Below the pieces are notes generated by a model. It searched no databases and had not been told where the DNA came from. It was given only the letters and a program-made list of their open reading frames with translations. 64,000 nt of DNA from Betaproteobacteria bacterium RIFCSPLOWO2_12_FULL_62_58 (lineage in GTDB: Bacteria > Pseudomonadota > Gammaproteobacteria > Burkholderiales > SG8-41), in assembly GCA_001772005.1 (NCBI GenBank), contig MERI01000093.1:8463-72462 (forward strand), in the 5' to 3' direction. The position numbers were made by a program, and so were the translations under genes. Below are positions 37,182 through 46,498 of this stretch, piece after piece. Position 1 is the stretch's first letter, and each line of letters begins with the position of its first letter.

Positions 37182-37211
37182 AAAAAAGCCCGCGGTCCCG
37201 TGGGCTTTTTT
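37182..37211. terminator. Bidirectional intrinsic terminator
   Basis: aaaaaagcccgcgg followed by tc and ccgtgggctttttt: a stem of about 14 bp with one mismatch, flanked by A and T runs on each side. It serves the pilin gene (plus) and the antiporter gene (minus, stop at 37211). Confidence 0.93.
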
Positions 37212-39178
37212 CAGCCCTGCAGCAGTTTCATTTCCGCGGCCGCCAGGTCTTCTTCCACTCCGAGCAGCACCAGGACGTCCGCTTCTTCGATGCGGGTGTC
37301 GGCAACCGGCGTCACGGTGCGTACGTTGCGCCGACGTACCGCGGTGACTTCGACATTGAGGCTCGCCAGATCGATCCCGCTTAGCGTCTTGCCGATCGCC
37401 GCCGCCCCCGGCGTGATCGCCACCGAATGCAGCCGCGGCTGCAGCGCCTGGTCTTCGCTATCGCCCTCGTCGGTGATGCCGCGGAAGAAGCCGCGGAACA
37501 GGCTGTAGCGATGTTCGCGCGTTTCGCGGATGCGCCGCAGCACGCGGTTCAAAGGCACACCGAGCAACATCAGCGTGGTCGATGCGAGCATGAGGCTGCC
37601 CTCCATGATCTCCGCGACGACCTCGGCGGCGCCCGCCGCCTTCAGCCGCTCGATGTCGTTGTCGTCGAACGTGCGCACGACCACGGGCAATCCCGGGCGC
37701 AGCTCCTGCACGAGGCCGAGAATCTTGAGCGCCGAGCCGGTGTCGGAATAAGTGATCGCCAGCGCTTTCGCGCGCAGCAATCCCGCGGCGATCAGCACCT
37801 CGCGGCGCGCCGCGTCACCGAACACCACGCTCTCTCCCGCCGCCACCGCCTCGCGGATACGATGCGGATCGATGTCGAGCGCGATGAACGGGATCTTCTC
37901 CTGCTCCAGGAAGCGCGCCAGATTCTGGCCGCTGCGCCCATAACCGCACACAACGACATGCTTGTCCGCGGCCATGGACTGCACCGCGATGCTGTGCAAT
38001 TGCATCGCGCGGTTGGTCCATTCGGCGGGGATCCAGCGCCGCACGATGTGCCCGCTGCGCTCGATGATGAACGGCGCGATCAGCATGGACAGCACCATCG
38101 CCGCGAGCACCGGCTGCAAAGTCCGCGGCCCGATCAAGCTCAGGTTGCTGGCATGCGCCAGCAGCACAAAGCCGAATTCGCCGCAGGCGCCGAGCGCCAG
38201 CCCGGTGCGCAAAGCGACGCCCCAATCGCTGCCGAACACCCGGCTCAGGCCGAAAATCAGCAGTGTCTTCATCACCACCAGCGCGACCAGCAGCACGCTG
38301 ACCCAGCCGCTTTCGACCACCACGCGCAAATCAAGCTGCATCCCGATGGTCACGAAAAAAAGCCCCAGCAGGACGTCGCGGAAAGGCTTGATGTCTTCCT
38401 CGACCTGGTAGCGGTATTCCGTCTCCGAAATCAGCATGCCGGCGACGAATGCGCCCAGCGCGAGCGAGAGCCCCGCCATTTCAGTCACAAACGCGACGCC
38501 CAGGGTGACCAGCAGCACGTTGAGCACGAATAGCTCCGGCGATTTCCGCCGCGCCACCAGATGAAACCACCTGCGCATCACCCACTGGCCGAAAAAGAGT
38601 AGTACCGCCAGCACGATTGCCGCCTTGAGCAGCGCGGCGCCCAGGTTCACGGCGAGGTTTTCAGGCGGCGCGGCAAGCGCCGGGATGATGATCAGCAGCG
38701 GCACCACGGCGAGATCCTGGAACAGCAGGATGCCGATGATCTGGCGGCCGTGGGGCGAATTGAGCTCGAGGCGCTCGGCAAGCAGCCGGGCAAGAATCGC
38801 CGTCGACGACATCGCAAGAGCGCCGCCGAGCACGATTCCCGCCTGCCACGGGATGTTCAGCGCCATTGCACCCGCAAGCACGATGGTCAGCGTCAGAACC
38901 ACTTGCGCGGCACCAAGCCCGAACACGACGCGGCGCATCGTAATCAGCTTCGGCAGGCTGAATTCGAGCCCGATGCTGAACATCAGGAATACGACGCCGA
39001 TCTCGGCCAGGTTACGCACTGCATCGGTGCTGTGAATCCAGCCCAATGCGTGCGGCCCGATGCCGACCCCGACGATCAGGTAGCCCAGCACCGTCGGCAG
39101 CCTGAGCGAGCGGAACACGACCACGACCAGCACCGCGGCCGCGAGCAGGATCAACACCGGTTGCAGAGTAGTTTGCAT
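37211..39178 (-). CDS. KefB/CPA2-type cation:proton antiporter with RCK domains
   Basis: 655 residues from MQTTLQPVLILL. Residues 1-380 hold about 12 TM helices of the CPA2 exchanger fold (GYLIVGVGIGPHALGWI; MFSIGLEFSLPKL). Then a TrkA-N (RCK) nucleotide-binding domain with VVVCGYGRSGQNLARFLE and a TrkA-C domain near 575-655. This is the plan of KefB/KefC-like potassium efflux antiporters regulated by nucleotides or glutathione adducts. No KefG/KefF partner is adjacent. An N-terminally longer reading is not needed. Confidence 0.88.
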   Translation of the reverse strand: MQTTLQPVLILLAAAVLVVVVFRSLRLPTVLGYLIVGVGIGPHALGWIHSTDAVRNLAEIGVVFLMFSIGLEFSLPKLITMRRVVFGLGAAQVVLTLTIVLAGAMALNIPWQAGIVLGGALAMSSTAILARLLAERLELNSPHGRQIIGILLFQDLAVVPLLIIIPALAAPPENLAVNLGAALLKAAIVLAVLLFFGQWVMRRWFHLVARRKSPELFVLNVLLVTLGVAFVTEMAGLSLALGAFVAGMLISETEYRYQVEEDIKPFRDVLLGLFFVTIGMQLDLRVVVESGWVSVLLVALVVMKTLLIFGLSRVFGSDWGVALRTGLALGACGEFGFVLLAHASNLSLIGPRTLQPVLAAMVLSMLIAPFIIERSGHIVRRWIPAEWTNRAMQLHSIAVQSMAADKHVVVCGYGRSGQNLARFLEQEKIPFIALDIDPHRIREAVAAGESVVFGDAARREVLIAAGLLRAKALAITYSDTGSALKILGLVQELRPGLPVVVRTFDDNDIERLKAAGAAEVVAEIMEGSLMLASTTLMLLGVPLNRVLRRIRETREHRYSLFRGFFRGITDEGDSEDQALQPRLHSVAITPGAAAIGKTLSGIDLASLNVEVTAVRRRNVRTVTPVADTRIEEADVLVLLGVEEDLAAAEMKLLQG

Positions 39179-39293
39179 GGTGCGCGAAATGAAACAGTTT
39201 CCTGAATAATGCCTTATCGACAACGAATTGCAAGCGCAGCGCCATGCCTCGCGCGGGCGGGCGATGCGACCACATCTGCTATACTTTGCTGCG

Positions 39294-40298
39294 ATGAACA
39301 GGCTTGAACCCAGCGACGGAACGGACACCTCCGGGCACGGCGCGATCGCGATGGCGCGCGAAGTGCTGGAAATAGAAGCCAGGGCGATTTCCGGCCTGAT
39401 CGCCAGGCTCGATGATCGTTTCGCGCAGGCGGTGGAGCTTATTCTCAATTGCCGCGGCCGCGTTGTGGTGAGCGGCATCGGCAAGTCGGGTCATGTCGCG
39501 CGCAAGATCGCTTCGACCATGGCGAGCACCGGGACGCCGGCCTTCTTCGTGCACCCGGCGGAAGCCAGCCACGGCGATCTCGGCATGGTCACGCGCGACG
39601 ACGTGTTCGTTGCGCTGTCGAACTCCGGCGAGAGCGCGGAGCTGCTGGCGATCGTCCCGCTGCTCAAGCGCCAGGGCGCGAAACTGGTGACGTTGACGGG
39701 CAACCCGCAGTCGAGCCTGGCGCAGGAATCCGATGTGCACATTTATGCGGGGGCCGAGAAGGAAGCCTGTCCGCTCAATCTCGCTCCGACCGCCAGCACC
39801 ACCGCCGCGCTCGCCCTGGGCGATGCGCTCGCGGTCGCGCTGATGCGGGCGAAGGGATTCACGCGTGACGAATTCGCGCTTTCCCACCCGGGCGGCACGC
39901 TCGGACGAAAACTCCTCACGCATGTGCGCGACGTGATGCGCACCGGAGACGGCGCACCGTGCGTCTCTCATAACGAAACGTTCATGGGAGCGATACGTGA
40001 AATGTCGCGCGGCGGGATGGGAATGACGGCGATCCTCGACGACGAGCAGCGCGTGATCGGGATCTTCACCGACGGCGACCTGCGGCGCACGCTGGAGAAA
40101 GGCGCCGACCTGGAGCGCACCCGGATCACGGACGTAATGACGCCGCGGCCGCGCACGATCGCGTCTGAAAAACTCGCCGCGGAAGCGGTGGAAATCATGG
40201 AACGCAACAAAGTGAATCAATTGCTGGTGGTGGATCAGAACCGGCGTCTGCTCGGCGCCCTCAACATGCACGATCTGTTCCGCGCGAAGGTGATCTGA
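39294..40298 (+). CDS. kdsD: KdsD, arabinose-5-phosphate isomerase
   Basis: Converts ribulose-5-P to arabinose-5-P, the first step to Kdo for LPS. 334 residues: SIS domain with VVSGIGKSGHVARKIASTM and the loop HPAEASHGDLG, followed by two CBS domains (200-334). First gene of kdsD-kdsC-lptC-lptA-lptB, a conserved LPS cluster. An extended -10 (TGCTATACT) ends 8 bp before the ATG, implying a very short or absent leader. Confidence 0.95.
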   Translation: MNRLEPSDGTDTSGHGAIAMAREVLEIEARAISGLIARLDDRFAQAVELILNCRGRVVVSGIGKSGHVARKIASTMASTGTPAFFVHPAEASHGDLGMVTRDDVFVALSNSGESAELLAIVPLLKRQGAKLVTLTGNPQSSLAQESDVHIYAGAEKEACPLNLAPTASTTAALALGDALAVALMRAKGFTRDEFALSHPGGTLGRKLLTHVRDVMRTGDGAPCVSHNETFMGAIREMSRGGMGMTAILDDEQRVIGIFTDGDLRRTLEKGADLERTRITDVMTPRPRTIASEKLAAEAVEIMERNKVNQLLVVDQNRRLLGALNMHDLFRAKVI

Positions 40299-40318
40299 GA
40301 AGCAGGATTCGGCTGTCA

Positions 40319-40350
40319 GCTCACCGCTTACCGCTCACCGCTCACCGCTT
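40319..40350. repeat. Heptamer array between kdsD and kdsC
   Basis: Four ctcaccg/cttaccg heptamers immediately before the kdsC start codon. Single orientation, so no mirrored arm. The same unit occurs at 17660-17688 and in 46445-46486. Confidence 0.85.
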
Positions 40351-40352
40351 TC

Positions 40353-40877
40353 ATGCAAGACATCTACGACAGGGCCAAACGCATCCGCCTCGCGGCATTC
40401 GACGTGGACGGCGTGCTGACCGACGGCACGCTTTATTTCAGCGCTTCCGGTGAGGAGCTGAAGGCATTCCACGTGCGCGATGGCCACGGCATGAAAATGC
40501 TCCAGGCAGGCGGCGTTCAGCTTGCCATCATCACCAGCCGCCAATCGCGCTGCGTCGAGCTGCGCGCAAAGGGTCTCGGCATCGATCTGGTCTACCAGGG
40601 GACCGCCGACAAGCACGCGGCCTTCCAGGATGTGCTGGCGCGGCTCGGGCTCGATGCCGCGGCCGCGGCTTACATGGGCGACGACGTCGTCGATCTGCCG
40701 ATACTCAGGCGCTGCGGACTGGCCGTGGCGGTGCCGGACGCCCCGGCCGCGGTGCGCCGCCAGGCGCACTATGTCACGCGGGAGCGCGGCGGGCGCGGCG
40801 CCGTGCGCGAATTGTGCGAACTCGTCCTCTACGCGCAAGGCGCATTCGAGCGGCAGCTCGCCCCGTACCTGGAATGA
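40353..40877 (+). CDS. kdsC: KdsC, Kdo-8-phosphate phosphatase
   Basis: HAD phosphatase removing phosphate from Kdo-8-P. 174 residues, no cap domain. Catalytic Asp pair D17/D19 in FDVDGVLTDG, Thr/Ser loop in IITSRQS, Lys in GTADKHAAF, and GDDVVDLP metal Asp. ATG follows the heptamer array with no obvious Shine-Dalgarno. Confidence 0.95.
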   Translation: MQDIYDRAKRIRLAAFDVDGVLTDGTLYFSASGEELKAFHVRDGHGMKMLQAGGVQLAIITSRQSRCVELRAKGLGIDLVYQGTADKHAAFQDVLARLGLDAAAAAYMGDDVVDLPILRRCGLAVAVPDAPAAVRRQAHYVTRERGGRGAVRELCELVLYAQGAFERQLAPYLE

Positions 40878-40906
40878 ACCCGCGCGGACAAACGATTGGG
40901 CAGTAA

Positions 40907-41506
40907 ATGAACGAGCGACTCACGGCCTGGTTTCCACTGCTGCTGCTGACAGTGCTGGCGGGGCTTACTTTCTGGCTTGACCGCTTCGTGCAACCAACGG
41001 TGTCCACGCGCGGGGCCGCGGGCCGTCACGATCCGGACTATTTCGTCGACGGGCTGTCGGCGGTTCGGATGGGTCCCGACGGCAAGATCAAGCACACGCT
41101 GTCTGCCGACGAAATGGTGCACTACCCCGATGACGACAGCACCCATCTTCGGTCTCCCAGGTTTGTGAACCATGCGGCGGCGCAGGCCCCGGTCACGATC
41201 ACGGCCAAAGATGCGCTGCTGTCGAGCGAAGGCGAAAACATCTACTTTCACAACGACGTGCGCGTCACGCGCGCGCGCTATGCGGACAAGAGCATGCTCG
41301 AGATGCGGACCAGCTACCTGCACGTCATCCCCGATGACAACGTCGCCAGGACCGACCGCGCGGTGACCATCACCGACGGCAATACCATCGTCAACGCGGT
41401 TGGCTTAGAATGGAACAGCGAGACCCGGGTTCTAAGACTGTTCTCCAGCGTCAAAGGTACTTACCATGATCCCAACAAATCGACCCGCGGCGTCCCCGGC
41501 GGCTGA
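40907..41506 (+). CDS. lptC: LptC, LPS export protein
   Basis: Bitopic inner-membrane subunit of the LptB2FGC complex that hands LPS to LptA. 199 residues: TM helix WFPLLLLTVLAGLTFWL near the N-terminus, then a periplasmic beta-jellyroll with GPDGKIKHTLSADEMVHY. Overlaps lptA by 41 nt. Confidence 0.9.
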   Translation: MNERLTAWFPLLLLTVLAGLTFWLDRFVQPTVSTRGAAGRHDPDYFVDGLSAVRMGPDGKIKHTLSADEMVHYPDDDSTHLRSPRFVNHAAAQAPVTITAKDALLSSEGENIYFHNDVRVTRARYADKSMLEMRTSYLHVIPDDNVARTDRAVTITDGNTIVNAVGLEWNSETRVLRLFSSVKGTYHDPNKSTRGVPGG

Positions 41507-42116
41507 CCGCCGTCGCGCCATCCTCGCCATCCTCGCCACGTGCTGTGCGCTGCTGCTCGCCACCGCAAGCCATGCCGAGAAAGCCGACCGCGACAAACCG
41601 ATCAATCTCGAAGCGGACCGCGTCACCGTCGACGACGCCAAGCAGGTCTCGATATTCGACGGCAATGTGGTGCTGACGCAGGGCACGATGGTGATCCGCG
41701 GCTACCGCATGGAAGTGCGCCAGGATAACGACGGCTTCAAACGCGGAACGGCATGGGGAGACCTCGCTTACTTTCGCCAGAAACGGGAGGGCTTTGACGA
41801 GTACATCGAGGGCTGGGCCGAACGCATAGAATACGACGGCCGCGCCGACAAAATGCAGATGTTCGTCCGCGCCTACATGAAGCGCGGGGAGGATGAAGTG
41901 CGTGGCAACTACATCTCGTACGACGCCGCCACCGAGTTCTTTCAGGTCATCGGCGGCGGCGCCAAGGCCGCCACACCCAACAACCCGGATGGCCGCGTGC
42001 GCGCGGTGCTCCAGCCGAAGTCCAAGCAAAAGCCCCCAGCCGCGGCGCCTGTTTCCCTGCAGCCTGCGGACAAAATCAGCGCGCCGCGCGAAGAAATCGG
42101 TGCCCCCAAGAAATAA
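41466..42116 (+). CDS. lptA: LptA, periplasmic LPS transport protein
   Basis: Forms the periplasmic bridge for LPS. 216 residues with signal peptide ([20 protein letters not shown]) then jellyroll strands: [34 protein letters not shown], and a [13 protein letters not shown] strand. The 40-residue C-terminus is a Pro/Ala/Lys tail. lptF and lptG are elsewhere. Confidence 0.93.
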   Translation: MIPTNRPAASPAADRRRAILAILATCCALLLATASHAEKADRDKPINLEADRVTVDDAKQVSIFDGNVVLTQGTMVIRGYRMEVRQDNDGFKRGTAWGDLAYFRQKREGFDEYIEGWAERIEYDGRADKMQMFVRAYMKRGEDEVRGNYISYDAATEFFQVIGGGAKAATPNNPDGRVRAVLQPKSKQKPPAAAPVSLQPADKISAPREEIGAPKK

Positions 42117-42189
42117 TCAATTGTCCGCGGGCGCCGATCCGGTGCCGCTGCTCGCCGCAGCGACCGATGACTCGCAGCGCTTCCCGCAG

Positions 42190-42912
42190 GTGAGCGAACT
42201 CAAGGCCGAGCGGTTGAAAAAGCGCTACCGCGCGCGCGTCGTCGTGAAGGATGTCTCGCTCGAGGTGCGCAGCGGCGAAGTGATCGGGCTCCTCGGTCCG
42301 AACGGCGCGGGCAAGACGACCTGTTTCTACATGATGGTGGGGCTGGTGCCGACGGACGGCGGCGACCTTTATCTCGACGGCAGGAGGCTCACGCACATGC
42401 CGATTCACCGCCGCGCGCGCCTCGGATTGAGCTATCTGCCGCAGGAAACCTCGATATTCCGGCGGCTCTCGGTCGCCGACAATGTGCGCGCGGTGCTCGA
42501 GCTGCACAACGATGACCCCGACCAGATCCGCAACAAGCTCGACGATCTGCTGCACGACCTGCACATTGGGCACCTGCGCGACAGCCCGGCGGTGAGCCTG
42601 TCGGGCGGCGAGCGGCGGCGCGTCGAGATCGCCCGCGCACTGGCCACCCGGCCGCGTTTCATCCTGCTCGACGAACCGTTCGCCGGCATTGACCCGATCG
42701 CGGTCCTGGATATCCAGAAAATCATAGGGTTTTTGAAGGAACGCGGCATCGGTGTGCTGATCACCGACCACAATGTGCGGGAAACGCTCGGTATCTGCGA
42801 TCGTGCTTACATCATTAGCGACGGGAGCGTGCTTGCATGCGGCAAACCCGAGGAAATCGTTTATAATGAGAACGTCAGAAAGGTTTACCTGGGAGAGCAT
42901 TTCCGCCTCTAG
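42190..42912 (+). CDS. lptB: LptB, LPS export ATPase
   Basis: Cytoplasmic ATPase of the LPS exporter. 240 residues from GTG 42190 ([16 protein letters not shown]), the usual family length; an in-frame TTG at 42121 would add 23 residues without family support. Walker A GPNGAGKT 36-43, SYLPQE Q-loop, signature LSGGERRR, Walker [14 protein letters not shown]-loop ITDHNVRET. Followed by rpoN as in most proteobacteria. Confidence 0.95.
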   Translation: MSELKAERLKKRYRARVVVKDVSLEVRSGEVIGLLGPNGAGKTTCFYMMVGLVPTDGGDLYLDGRRLTHMPIHRRARLGLSYLPQETSIFRRLSVADNVRAVLELHNDDPDQIRNKLDDLLHDLHIGHLRDSPAVSLSGGERRRVEIARALATRPRFILLDEPFAGIDPIAVLDIQKIIGFLKERGIGVLITDHNVRETLGICDRAYIISDGSVLACGKPEEIVYNENVRKVYLGEHFRL

Positions 42913-42994
42913 GGCCGCGTGTCTGCAGCCGGGGGAGGACCGCAGTCCGGGAACACACGGAGGCTCAGCGATAGCCTTTGCACCGCCGACACGC

Positions 42995-44416
42995 ATGAAG
43001 CACTCCCTACAACTCCGGCTATCACAACACCTCACGCTCACCCCCCAGCTGCAGCAGTCGATCCGTCTGCTGCAGCTCTCGACGCTGGAGCTCAACCAGG
43101 AACTGGATCGCTTCCTGCAGGAGAACCCGCTGCTCGAGCGCGATGATGACATCGGCGAGGAACCGCCCGAGCGGCGTGCCGCCGGCGAGAGCGACGCCTC
43201 GCCCGGTCCCGCGGACGAAAGCGGCGCGGAGCGCGAGCCCGAGAACTTCGAATTCAACGCGATTGACGACGTGTCGTTCGGAAGAATACGCGACGACGCA
43301 GAGGATGGCGACTTTCCGCAGATCGCGGCCGATACCCCCACGCTGCGCGTCCACCTGTTGTCGCAACTTTCCCTCACCAATCTGTCGCAGCGCGACCACA
43401 AGCTGGTCACGCTGCTCATCGATTCGCTCGACGATGACGGCTATCTCGCGCACGACATCCCGGAATTGCTCGCCATGCTCCCCCAGGAACTGGCGGTCGA
43501 GCCCGATGAGATGCAGGTCGCGCTCAGGCATCTGCATAATCTGGAACCGGCCGGGGTGGGCGCCCGAAACTTGTCCGAGTGCCTTGCGCTGCAGCTTGCG
43601 GCGTTGCCGGAATGCACGCCATACCGGGCCCAGGCGCTGGAAATTGTCAGGAACCATCTGGCGGCCCTTGCTGCCCGCGATTTCGGCAAGCTAAGGAGGG
43701 TGCTGCGCTGCGACGACAGCTGCCTGCGCGCGGTGCAGAAACTGATCACGGGTCTCGACCCGAAACCGGGCCGCGATTTCTCGTCCGAGGAAACGCGCTA
43801 TATCGTGCCGGACGTGATCGTCAGCAAGGTGAAGGGCGTATGGGTCGCTTCCCTCAATGCCGAAGCGATGCCGCGACTGAGGGTCAACCGGCTCTACGCC
43901 GACATCCTGGGCCGCAACCGCAATGCCGGCTCACAGCAGCTTGCGAGCCAGCTGCAGGAAGCGAAGTGGCTGATCAAGAACGTGCAACAACGCTTCGACA
44001 CCATATTGCGCGTGTCGCAGGCCATCGTCGACCGGCAGCGGAATTTTTTCGAGCACGGCGCGGTGGCGATGCGGCCGCTGGTGCTGCGCGAAATCGCGGA
44101 AACGCTGGATCTGCACGAATCGACCGTGTCGCGCGTTACCACCCAGAAGTTCATGCGCACGCCGCGCGGCATTTTCGAGCTCAAGTACTTCTTCGGCAGT
44201 CACGTGACGACCGAGGCCGGCGGGGCGGCGTCCAGCACCGCGATCCGCGCGCTGATCAAGCAGCTGGTGAACGCTGAAAATCCGCGCAAGCCGTTAAGCG
44301 ACAGCCAGATTTCCGAGATCCTCGGGCAGCAGGGCATGGTCGTTGCCCGCCGGACGGTGGCGAAGTATCGTGAATTCTTGCAGATCTTGCCGGGCAATTT
44401 GAGAAAGGCACTCTAG
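42995..44416 (+). CDS. rpoN: RNA polymerase sigma-54 factor
   Basis: 473 residues. Region I Gln/Leu-rich activator-response segment (RLSQHLTLTPQLQQSIRLLQ), acidic region II (about 50-95), core-binding region, HTH (SESTVSRVTTQK-like stretch LHESTVSRVT) and the RpoN box ARRTVAKYRE at 451-460. It serves the NtrC-type regulator at 18575 and the promoter at 36404 within this same window. The stop codon is embedded in a REP-like hairpin. Confidence 0.97.
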   Translation: MKHSLQLRLSQHLTLTPQLQQSIRLLQLSTLELNQELDRFLQENPLLERDDDIGEEPPERRAAGESDASPGPADESGAEREPENFEFNAIDDVSFGRIRDDAEDGDFPQIAADTPTLRVHLLSQLSLTNLSQRDHKLVTLLIDSLDDDGYLAHDIPELLAMLPQELAVEPDEMQVALRHLHNLEPAGVGARNLSECLALQLAALPECTPYRAQALEIVRNHLAALAARDFGKLRRVLRCDDSCLRAVQKLITGLDPKPGRDFSSEETRYIVPDVIVSKVKGVWVASLNAEAMPRLRVNRLYADILGRNRNAGSQQLASQLQEAKWLIKNVQQRFDTILRVSQAIVDRQRNFFEHGAVAMRPLVLREIAETLDLHESTVSRVTTQKFMRTPRGIFELKYFFGSHVTTEAGGAASSTAIRALIKQLVNAENPRKPLSDSQISEILGQQGMVVARRTVAKYREFLQILPGNLRKAL

Positions 44417-44449
44417 GCGTTTATCGGACTTAGCCGCGACAAACTCCTG
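44414..44449. repeat. REP-like hairpin at the rpoN stop codon
   Basis: taggcgtttatcgg-acttagc-cgcgacaaactcctg: imperfect palindrome and a diverged copy of the perfect one at 48025-48060. In both the element begins at the TAG stop of the upstream gene. Confidence 0.75.
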
Positions 44450-44474
44450 ATGCAAAACCGGCGCCAGGACGATT

Positions 44475-44612
44475 GAAAAGAGGATGACGGATATGCGAAT
44501 TTACCCCTGTTTTTCTTCATATTCGGCCGTTTCGGGTGGGTTTTCCTCCGAATGGTCAGCCGGTCTTGCTTTTAGCAGCCTGTACGGACTGTCAAGTCCG
44601 ACAGGCTGCTAG
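44475..44612. repeat. 138-bp intergenic element, copy 1
   Basis: Aligns over its whole length, without gaps, to 61105-61242 at about three-quarters identity. It ends in a stem agcagcctgt/acaggctgct with an inner cggact/agtccg pair (44574-44610). It lies upstream of hpf, and its right end is 16 bp from the ATG, so it will be in the mRNA leader. Confidence 0.85.
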
Positions 44613-44628
44613 ACAGAAGGACTCCGCC

Positions 44629-44955
44629 ATGAACCTGCATCTCAGCGGCCACCACCTCCAGATCACCCCGGCGATCCGTGACTACGTCGCCGCCAAGCTT
44701 GCCCGCATCACGCATCATTTCGACCACGCGATCGACGTCAACATCATCCTTTCGGTCGAGAAACTGCGGCAGAAAATCGAAGCCAGCGTGCGTGTGCGCG
44801 GCAAGGACATCTTCTGCGAGAGCATTGATGCCGACATGTATGCGGCCATCGACAGCCTGGTCGACAAGCTCGATCGCACCATCATCAAGCACAAGGAAAA
44901 GAACCTCGAGCACCGGCACGCCGAAATGCCGCGCAAGCACCCCGGCGTTCAGTGA
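44629..44955 (+). CDS. hpf: Ribosome hibernation-promoting factor (short HPF)
   Basis: 108 residues, starting MNLHLSGHHLQITPAIRDYV. Short HPF/YfiA fold: beta-alpha-beta-beta-beta-alpha with basic C-terminus (RTIIKHKEKNLEHRHAEMPR). Binds the 30S decoding site and promotes 100S dimers in stationary phase. ATG 44629 with agaagga ribosome binding site. rpoN-hpf-ptsN is the standard order. Confidence 0.94.
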   Translation: MNLHLSGHHLQITPAIRDYVAAKLARITHHFDHAIDVNIILSVEKLRQKIEASVRVRGKDIFCESIDADMYAAIDSLVDKLDRTIIKHKEKNLEHRHAEMPRKHPGVQ

Positions 44956-45012
44956 ACGAGCGGATGTCCCGCACCCGCCGGGCGGGATTCCCATCACCAC
45001 AAACATTACATC

Positions 45013-45498
45013 ATGAATCTGATCTCTCCCCTCCTGCCGGTGTCGAACATCACGCTCGACCTCGACGTTTCCAGCAAGAAGCGCGTCTTCGAGCAGGCCG
45101 GCCTGCTGTTCGAAAACAACCACAACATCGCGCGCAGCGTGGTATTCGACAGCCTGTTTGCGCGCGAGAAACTGGGCTCGACCGGGCTCGGGCAAGGCAT
45201 CGCGATTCCGCACGGCAGGATCAAGGGGCTCAAGGAAGCGATCGGCGCGATCGTCAGGATGAAACAGCCGATCCCGTTCGACGCGCCCGACGGCCAGAAC
45301 GTCAACCTGATCTTCGTGCTGCTGGTCCCGGACCGCGCGACCGACCTGCACTTGCAGATCCTCTCGGAGCTGGCGCAGATGTTCAGCGACAAACCGTTCC
45401 GCGAACGCCTGCTCAACGCCCCGGACGCGGCCCACCTCCACCAACTGATCGCCGAATGGCAGCCCCATGCCGCAAGTCAGCATAGCCCGGTTGTTTGA
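45013..45498 (+). CDS. ptsN: PtsN, EIIA-Ntr of the nitrogen PTS
   Basis: 161 residues, EIIA fructose-type fold with the phospho-accepting H67 in IAIPHGR. Part of the regulatory phosphotransfer PtsP-NPr-EIIA(Ntr), controlling potassium and nitrogen-related functions. Overlaps hprK by 32 nt, so the two are translationally linked. Confidence 0.95.
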   Translation: MNLISPLLPVSNITLDLDVSSKKRVFEQAGLLFENNHNIARSVVFDSLFAREKLGSTGLGQGIAIPHGRIKGLKEAIGAIVRMKQPIPFDAPDGQNVNLIFVLLVPDRATDLHLQILSELAQMFSDKPFRERLLNAPDAAHLHQLIAEWQPHAASQHSPVV

Positions 45499-46408
45499 GG
45501 ACAACCGCGACAAGCTGAAGCTGGAATGGATCGCCGGGCGCAGCGGCGGCGCCAAAGGCCTCAACAGCGAACTCACCAAGGATTCGTCCAAGGGCCTGAT
45601 CGGTCATCTCAACTTCATTCATCCCAACCTGATCCAGGTGCTGGGAGGATCGGAAGTCGATCACCTCAACAACCTCGAACCCGTAACCTGCAGCAGGATC
45701 CTGAGTGAGGTCGCCACGCGTGAGCTGGCATGCTTCATCATCGCCGGCGTCGGCCGGGCGCCGGCGCCGCTCATCGCCGTGGCCGACGCCACCCAGACGC
45801 CGCTCTTCCTGTCGCCGGTGCCGAGCGTGGAACTGATGTGGATGCTGCGCCCCTATCTTGTGCGGGCGCTCGCCGAGTCGGCCACCATGCACGGCGTGTT
45901 TCTCGACGTGCTGGGCATGGGCGTGCTGATCACCGGTGACTCCGGCGTGGGAAAAAGCGAACTTGCCCTGGAGCTGATCAGCCGCGGCAGCGGCCTGATT
46001 GCCGACGACGTGGTCGAACTCTATCGCCTGGGGCCCGAAACCATCGAAGGCCGCTGCCCTGCGCTGCTCAAGGATTTTCTCGAAGTGCGGGGCCTCGGCG
46101 TGCTTAACATCCGTACCATCTTCGGCGAGGCGGCGCTCAGGCCGCGCAAGAACGTGAAGCTCATCGTGCACCTGGAGCGGCCGGGCCCCGAACGCGTGCC
46201 GATGGAGCGGCTGCCGCTCAAGCCCGGCGACGAGCAGGTAATGGGCGTGGATATCCGCAAGGTAACGATACCGGTGGCAGCGGGACGCAACCTCGCGGTG
46301 CTGACCGAGGCCGCGGTGCGCAACTACGTCCTGCAGCTGCGCGGCATCGACAGCACCCGGGAATTCATCGCGCGTCAGGCGCAGCAATTGAACGGCGAAA
46401 AGCCGTAA
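45467..46408 (+). CDS. hprK: HPr kinase/phosphorylase
   Basis: 313 residues. N-terminal domain 1-125, C-terminal kinase with GDSGVGKS at 157-164 and the conserved His in MHGVFLD; the HPrK/P signature LEVRGLGVLNI is present. Phosphorylates and dephosphorylates Ser46 of HPr-like proteins. The stop codon (46406-46408) lies in the following repeat array. In betaproteobacteria it typically pairs with ptsN and rapZ as here. Confidence 0.95.
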   Translation: MPQVSIARLFEDNRDKLKLEWIAGRSGGAKGLNSELTKDSSKGLIGHLNFIHPNLIQVLGGSEVDHLNNLEPVTCSRILSEVATRELACFIIAGVGRAPAPLIAVADATQTPLFLSPVPSVELMWMLRPYLVRALAESATMHGVFLDVLGMGVLITGDSGVGKSELALELISRGSGLIADDVVELYRLGPETIEGRCPALLKDFLEVRGLGVLNIRTIFGEAALRPRKNVKLIVHLERPGPERVPMERLPLKPGDEQVMGVDIRKVTIPVAAGRNLAVLTEAAVRNYVLQLRGIDSTREFIARQAQQLNGEKP

Positions 46409-46486
46409 GCGGCGAACAGTAAGCGGTAAGCCGCAGAGAAACCCTAACCGCTCACCGTTTTCCGCTGACCGCTCACCGCTTACAGC
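46404..46486. repeat. Paired gtaagcg / ctcaccg heptamer arms between hprK and rapZ
   Basis: Left run gtaagcggcgaacagtaagc (46405 on) and right run of ctcaccg/ctgaccg heptamers (46445-46486) are imperfect reverse complements. The hprK TAA is inside the left arm. Confidence 0.88.
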
Positions 46487-46498
46487 TGGCCCCAACGC

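Noticed and set aside
42121-42189. Upstream TTG start for lptB
   Set aside because: Adds 23 residues without family support; GTG 42190 gives the normal length and N-terminus.
44536-44628. N-terminal extension of HPF
   Set aside because: The extension is encoded by the 138-bp repeat element; HPF homology begins at ATG 44629, which has a ribosome binding site.
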